DNA of 9,688 nucleotides, taken from positions 1 through 9,688 of the forward strand of contig JAQSXM010000094.1 in NCBI GenBank assembly GCA_029256645.1, written 5' to 3'. Shown here piece after piece: positions 6,595 to 9,688 of this stretch. The translations under genes were made by a program, and so were the position numbers. Positions within the stretch are counted from its first letter, which is position 1. Each line of letters starts with the position of its first letter. This DNA comes from Sporomusa sp. GTDB lineage: Bacteria; Bacillota_C; Negativicutes; Sporomusales; Sporomusaceae. The notes beneath the pieces were generated by a model. That model was not told where the DNA came from. It made no database searches and saw nothing but the letters and a program-made list of their open reading frames with translations.

Positions 6595-7281
6595 ATGATT
6601 GAATGGCAGCCAGTCCTACTATCGGTCAAGGTTGCGCTTGTTTCTTTAATTTTTGTATTTATCTTTGGGGTAACTGCCGCTTATATTATGCGAAGCTTTG
6701 AATTTCCCGGGAAAAGTGTACTGGAGGCGCTTTTTGCCTTGCCATTGGTATTGCCGCCTGTTGTAACCGGTTTTATTTTACTGGTTCTGGTTGGAAAACA
6801 AGGACCTATTGGCCGCTTCTTATCGGAAAGCTTACATACCCAGATTATTTTTACTCCTTATGCGGCTATGCTGGCAGCTACGGTGGTTGCATTTCCGTTA
6901 ATGTATCAGAGTACCAAGGCCGCCTTTCAGGGAGTGGACCGCAAGCTTGAAGATGCCGCCCGGACGCTGGGTGCTGGTAATTGGCGGGTTTTCTGGACAA
7001 TAACCATGCCCTTATCCTGGCCAGGATTAGTGGCCGGGCTGGTATTGTCTTTTGCCCGGGCGCTGGGAGAGTTTGGCGCTACGATTATGATTGCCGGTAA
7101 TATTCCCGGTAAGACCCAGACCATCCCGCTGGCGATCTATTTTGCTGCAGAATCCAATGATTTGTCGTTGGCTGGCGCTTATGTCCTGCTGATCAGTGGG
7201 ATAACATTTTTCCTGATTTTTGGACTAAATGTCTGGTCTAAGAAGCGATGTGGGGAATCGTCTGTAAAGGGGTTGTTTTAA
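6595..7281 (+). CDS. modB: Molybdate ABC transporter permease ModB
   Basis: Inner-membrane channel of the molybdate importer, which works as a dimer on two ModC subunits. 228 residues, typical for ModB. Hydrophobic segments lie at about 8-30, 43-66, 85-105, 142-165 and 194-214. The cytoplasmic coupling loop that docks on ModC is clear: EDAARTLGAGNWRVFWTITMP (about 119-139), followed by the ModB/CysT-type RALGEFGATIMIAG (about 155-168). ATG 6595 is preceded by AGGTGA at five bases. The 77-base gap after modA holds only weak pairings (CCG-aaaa-CGG at 6526-6535 before a T-rich run; GGCTT/AAGCC at 6552-6576), so modA may be in excess over modBC through partial termination or processing, which is common for binding proteins but not shown here. 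The stop codon abuts the modC start. Confidence 0.95.
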   Translation: MIEWQPVLLSVKVALVSLIFVFIFGVTAAYIMRSFEFPGKSVLEALFALPLVLPPVVTGFILLVLVGKQGPIGRFLSESLHTQIIFTPYAAMLAATVVAFPLMYQSTKAAFQGVDRKLEDAARTLGAGNWRVFWTITMPLSWPGLVAGLVLSFARALGEFGATIMIAGNIPGKTQTIPLAIYFAAESNDLSLAGAYVLLISGITFFLIFGLNVWSKKRCGESSVKGLF

Positions 7282-7965
7282 ATGCTGCAGGTAACTGTGA
7301 AGAAAAAACTTTCTGATTTTACGCTGGATATTCAGTTTACTGTTGCAAACAACATTTTAGTTTTGTTAGGTCCTTCAGGGGCAGGCAAGACAACGATCCT
7401 CCGCGCGATTGCCGGCCTTTTACGGCCAGATGAGGGGAAAATCGCTCATGATGACCGCATTTTGTTCTGTTCATCGGCGAAAACGTTTGTGCCACCGCAG
7501 CTCCGGCGGGTGGGTTATATGTTTCAGGAGTTTGCTTTGTTTCCACATATGGATGTAAAAAGAAATATTTGGTATGGTGTAAGGAAATATGACCAGGAAG
7601 CAAATGAACTCTATGAACGTTTGGTGGGACTGCTGCGTATCAGGCATCTGACAACAAGGTTCATTGATACCTTATCAGGCGGTGAGAAGCAGCGGGTGGC
7701 TCTTGCCCGTGCGCTGATGGCTGAACCGGAGATTCTCTTGCTGGACGAACCTTTATCGGCCCTTGACGCTGATACGCGTTTGGAACTGCAGGAAGAACTG
7801 AAAAAGATTCAAGCACTCTGGAATATTCCTTTTGTCCTCGTAACCCATGACCGGGCAGAGGCTAAGGCTTTAGGGGATGAATTTTTGTTTTTGGAGAGGG
7901 GCAGGCAAGCAGCCGGTTCTGTTCTGTGGCAAGATGAAATTCTCCAGTGTCCAAGCGTGGGTTAA
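7282..7965 (+). CDS. modC: Molybdate ABC transporter ATPase ModC, short form without MOP domain
   Basis: ATPase that powers the ModAB importer. 227 residues with all ABC motifs in order: Walker A GPSGAGKT (30-37, K36), Q-loop MFQ (Q82), signature LSGGE (131-135), Walker B ILLLDE (151-156, D155 and E156), D-loop SALD, H-loop THD (H189). The family resemblance and operon position make ModC the right name. It ends soon after the H-loop, whereas E. coli ModC is about 350 residues and carries a C-terminal molybdate-binding MOP/TOBE domain. That domain is absent here, and the downstream terminator leaves no room for it. The start abuts the modB stop (TAAATG), and AAAGGGG at 7266-7272 inside modB is its ribosome binding site, so translation is probably coupled. 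Last gene of the operon. Confidence 0.93.
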   Translation: MLQVTVKKKLSDFTLDIQFTVANNILVLLGPSGAGKTTILRAIAGLLRPDEGKIAHDDRILFCSSAKTFVPPQLRRVGYMFQEFALFPHMDVKRNIWYGVRKYDQEANELYERLVGLLRIRHLTTRFIDTLSGGEKQRVALARALMAEPEILLLDEPLSALDADTRLELQEELKKIQALWNIPFVLVTHDRAEAKALGDEFLFLERGRQAAGSVLWQDEILQCPSVG

Positions 7966-7997
7966 ATGCAAGAATCAATATAATTTAGATCAATGAA

Positions 7998-8040
7998 GTA
8001 TCAACTAAAGGAGACAGCAAAATCTTTTAGTTGATCTTTT
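7998..8040 (+). repeat. Hairpin repeat, modC-trailing copy
   Basis: Second copy of the pair described for 5542-5587: an 11-base left arm and a 14-base right arm, identical to the leader copy. Here it ends in an uninterrupted T-run and acts as the operon terminator. Confidence 0.75.
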
Positions 8041-8043
8041 TTT
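8000..8043 (+). terminator. Intrinsic terminator of the mod operon
   Basis: ATCAACTAAA (8000-8009) pairs perfectly with TTTAGTTGAT (8026-8035), plus an inner G-U pair, around a loop of about 14 bases. C and seven Ts (8037-8043) follow. It starts 35 bases after the modC stop. Its arms repeat those of the modA leader hairpin. Confidence 0.85.
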
Positions 8044-8085
8044 ATTTGGGTATAGATTATGGATACGAAGGTAGAGCTTGGGAAC

Positions 8086-8124
8086 AGAAAATATCCTCCG
8101 ATGATAAATCGGGGGATATTTTCT
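8086..8124. terminator. Long stem-loop, possible second (bidirectional) terminator
   Basis: The arms 8086-8102 (AGAAAATATCCTCCGAT) and 8108-8124 (ATCGGGGGATATTTTCT) pair over 17 positions, with one T-G wobble, around the loop gataa. The arms are A-rich and T-rich at their ends, like a bidirectional terminator, but only TTTTCT closes the + strand side. It lies 43 bases after the mod terminator and upstream of the hydrolase promoter. A protein-binding site or RNA processing element is possible. Confidence 0.5.
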
Positions 8125-8133
8125 ATCTTCCAA

Positions 8134-8149
8134 GGCAATGGAAATTGCC
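8134..8149 (+). repeat. Small inverted repeat GGCAAT-ggaa-ATTGCC
   Basis: Six perfectly paired bases around a four-base loop. Its right arm overlaps the putative -35 box of the hydrolase promoter (8145-8150), so as DNA it could be an operator. Too short to be sure. Confidence 0.3.
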
Positions 8150-8173
8150 ATTCATATCTGGCATTATTAATAT
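8145..8173 (+). promoter_or_regulatory. Candidate sigma-A promoter of the hydrolase gene
   Basis: TTGCCA (8145-8150, five of six consensus bases), a 17-base spacer and TAATAT (8168-8173, four of six). Transcription would start near 8180 and leave a leader of about 70 bases. It is the best-spaced pair I find in the 205 bases between the mod terminator and the gene. Confidence 0.4.
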
Positions 8174-8248
8174 GAACTTAAAACTGGTTATCTCTTCAGA
8201 ATATAAGTAGTCTGCAGAAATAGTAACAGAGGAGACAATTTTATTGAT

Positions 8249-9367
8249 ATGAAAAAAAAGACATTATTTTTGGTTTTTCTTGCGCTGATATTTAGCGTGC
8301 AATTTATATTTCTTGAAAAAGCTACTAACACAGAACTAAAACAAAATAATATAACAGTTACAGAAACGGTCACTCCGGCAGAAACACAGGGACTTCAATT
8401 TCTGCAAACAAAAATGCAAAGCCCTCAGGGACTTATCTATTATTCGGTTGAAGATAAATCCTTTGCTGCTTATAGTGTGCTTGAATCTATGGGGCAGGCT
8501 ATGGAATATGCTGCTTTAATTGGAGATGGGAAACTTTTTGATTATTATGCAGAAATTACAGATAAATATTTTCAGCATCCAACCGGTTATTATTACTGGA
8601 AAATCGATGTCGCTACAAAAAAAGGAGAGCCCTCATCTGCTTTAGTTGATGATTTGCGTTTATTTAAGGCTTATTTTATTGCCAATGAAAAAAAACTAGG
8701 CAATTATGATGAACAATTAGAAAAATTATCAGAAGTAATTTTACAATCTGATATCGATGACAGTGGCTATCTCTGTGACTATTATGATGGCGGAACAAAT
8801 CAAAAAGCAACCGAGGTATCACTGTTTTACTTAGATGTGGAGATTTTGGAGAAATTAAGCAGATATAATAATAAATGGTTAATTCCTTATCATAATGCCA
8901 AAGATATCCTGCTGCGTATGCCGGAGAATAAATACGGTTTTTATCCCAAGACTTTTAAAACAAAGACTAAAAAGTATGTTTGGGATACTTCAGTCAATAT
9001 GGTTGAGAATTTATACACGGCAATTGATGCCTATCATGCAGGCAAGAATACACGTGCCTTATTAACTTTTTTAAAAGCACAGATAAAAAAAGGGAAAATA
9101 TATAATCATTATAACTTAGACGGAACACCGGTTAACCAGGATGAATCGACAGCCGTTTATGCATTGGCTACACGTTTTTTGGCGCTTAACAACGAAAATG
9201 CAGCTGTCGCCTGGTGTTACCGCCGTACTTTGGAATTCCAAATTAGTGATGAGAAGTCATTTCACGGAGGCTTTGGCGAAAAAGAGACCGGGTTAGTCTA
9301 TGCTTTTGATCAACTGGAAGCGTTACTAATGTTGAGGATGGTGGAAATAAAAAATGTTAGCCAGTAA
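8249..9367 (+). CDS. Exported glycoside hydrolase family 8-like protein
   Basis: 372 residues. Residues 5-22 are a hydrophobic signal or anchor after MKKK, so the rest should be outside the inner membrane. The rest resembles the (alpha/alpha)6 barrel of GH8 enzymes such as BcsZ and Listeria PssZ. YSVLESMGQAMEYAALIGDGKLFD matches the proton-donor segment (E79). YWKIDVATKKGEPSSALVDDLRL matches the segment ending in a conserved Asp pair (D134-D135). VWDTSVNMVENLYTAIDAYHAG matches the general-base segment (D246). Identity to classic cellulases is clearly low and the substrate is unknown. ATG 8249 follows AGAGGAG (8228-8234) at the long distance of 14 bases; an in-frame ATT at 8243 would be eight bases away. 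The gene overlaps the next by 14 bases, so they are cotranscribed. By eye it is AT-richer than the mod genes. A periplasmic trimming enzyme for an exopolysaccharide is the likely role. Confidence 0.7.
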   Translation: MKKKTLFLVFLALIFSVQFIFLEKATNTELKQNNITVTETVTPAETQGLQFLQTKMQSPQGLIYYSVEDKSFAAYSVLESMGQAMEYAALIGDGKLFDYYAEITDKYFQHPTGYYYWKIDVATKKGEPSSALVDDLRLFKAYFIANEKKLGNYDEQLEKLSEVILQSDIDDSGYLCDYYDGGTNQKATEVSLFYLDVEILEKLSRYNNKWLIPYHNAKDILLRMPENKYGFYPKTFKTKTKKYVWDTSVNMVENLYTAIDAYHAGKNTRALLTFLKAQIKKGKIYNHYNLDGTPVNQDESTAVYALATRFLALNNENAAVAWCYRRTLEFQISDEKSFHGGFGEKETGLVYAFDQLEALLMLRMVEIKNVSQ

Positions 9368-9688
9368 TAAATATTTACAGACAGACATAATTTCCTTTAA
9401 CCTAATGATGACCTTTGTGTTGGCGGTGGTGGCAATTGTTTTACTTTATGCACCAAGTATGGGCTCTTTTACTCTATTTATTCCGATTGCCTGTATGATT
9501 TTCAATATGATTTTAACGTATAATCTGGGTCTGCAGAGAGGCCTGATGGCAGCAATTGTATTGACCTTTGTCTATGGCAGCTACATTATTTATGAAACAA
9601 TGGTTGTCCATAGAATTTCTGAAGTTAACTTTGCCTACATTGCCTGGCTATTTTTTTACCCACTTAGCAGCTTGTTATCAGGTCAATT
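9354..9688 (+). CDS. Membrane protein with four N-terminal helices, 3' end outside window
   Basis: The first 111 residues, open to the window end. ATG 9354 lies inside the hydrolase gene, 14 bases before its end, with GGTGG at 9340-9344 as ribosome binding site nine bases upstream. Hydrophobic segments lie at about 15-33, 38-56, 63-80 and 92-109, joined by short loops (LGLQRG between two and three), after a short polar N-terminus. I recognise no family signature in the visible part. The overlap with a GH8-like gene suggests an exopolysaccharide operon. A PelD-like c-di-GMP receptor or a diguanylate cyclase with a four-helix sensor would fit, as would a plain export component. The visible part is too short to decide. 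Confidence 0.75.
   Translation, partial: MLASNKYLQTDIISFNLMMTFVLAVVAIVLLYAPSMGSFTLFIPIACMIFNMILTYNLGLQRGLMAAIVLTFVYGSYIIYETMVVHRISEVNFAYIAWLFFYPLSSLLSGQ

Noticed and set aside
8044..8248. c-di-GMP (GEMM) riboswitch before the hydrolase
   Set aside because: No conserved GEMM core is visible, and the 70-base leader after the candidate promoter is probably too short.
1..9688. CRISPR arrays, tRNA or rRNA genes, insertion sequences
   Set aside because: No regularly spaced repeats, cloverleaf candidates, transposase reading frames or paired terminal repeats with target duplications were found.

Overview
The window looks like a chromosomal segment of an anaerobic Firmicute. I lean towards the Negativicutes/Sporomusaceae (diderm, spore-forming relatives of Pelosinus and Sporomusa). 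The reasons are moderate GC, AGGAGG-type ribosome binding sites, a lipoprotein-type ModA, a cytoplasmic HTH-PBP regulator beside modABC, and fused trehalose enzymes. This placement is an inference from gene style, not from a marker gene.

Layout. (1) Bases 1-4303, + strand: a trehalose/maltose block. It holds the 3' part of a trehalose synthase-maltokinase fusion (treS-mak), followed after 24 bases by a fused trehalose-6-phosphate synthase/phosphatase (otsA-otsB). A near-perfect bidirectional terminator (4367-4410) closes it. (2) Bases 4408-8043: a molybdate-type oxyanion module. A regulator on the - strand joins an excisionase-like helix-turn-helix to a ModA-like binding domain. It is divergent from modA-modB-modC on the + strand. 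The 364-base divergent region holds a promoter, a palindromic operator candidate and an approximately 280-base leader with two mutually exclusive hairpins, and is the most interesting non-coding part of the window. A terminator follows modC, and its stem repeats the stem of the leader hairpin. (3) Bases 8044-9688, + strand: an AT-richer block. It has two stem-loops, a probable promoter, an exported family-8-like glycoside hydrolase, and the overlapping start of a four-helix membrane protein that runs off the window. This looks like the head of an exopolysaccharide operon.

How the genes work together. OtsAB makes trehalose from UDP-glucose and glucose-6-phosphate. TreS interconverts trehalose and maltose, and the kinase domain turns maltose into maltose-1-phosphate, the GlgE donor for alpha-glucan. 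The first block can therefore move carbon between nucleotide sugars, trehalose and glucan. ModA captures molybdate (or tungstate), ModB is the membrane channel and ModC the ATPase. This ModC lacks the C-terminal molybdate-sensing domain of long ModC proteins, so sensing probably rests on the divergent regulator and/or the mod leader RNA. The last two genes probably act in making, trimming or exporting a surface polysaccharide.

The genes themselves belong to known families. The best candidates for something undescribed are the mod leader (competing hairpins, a duplicated ribosome binding site and a possible mini-ORF) and the repeat of its stem behind modC.
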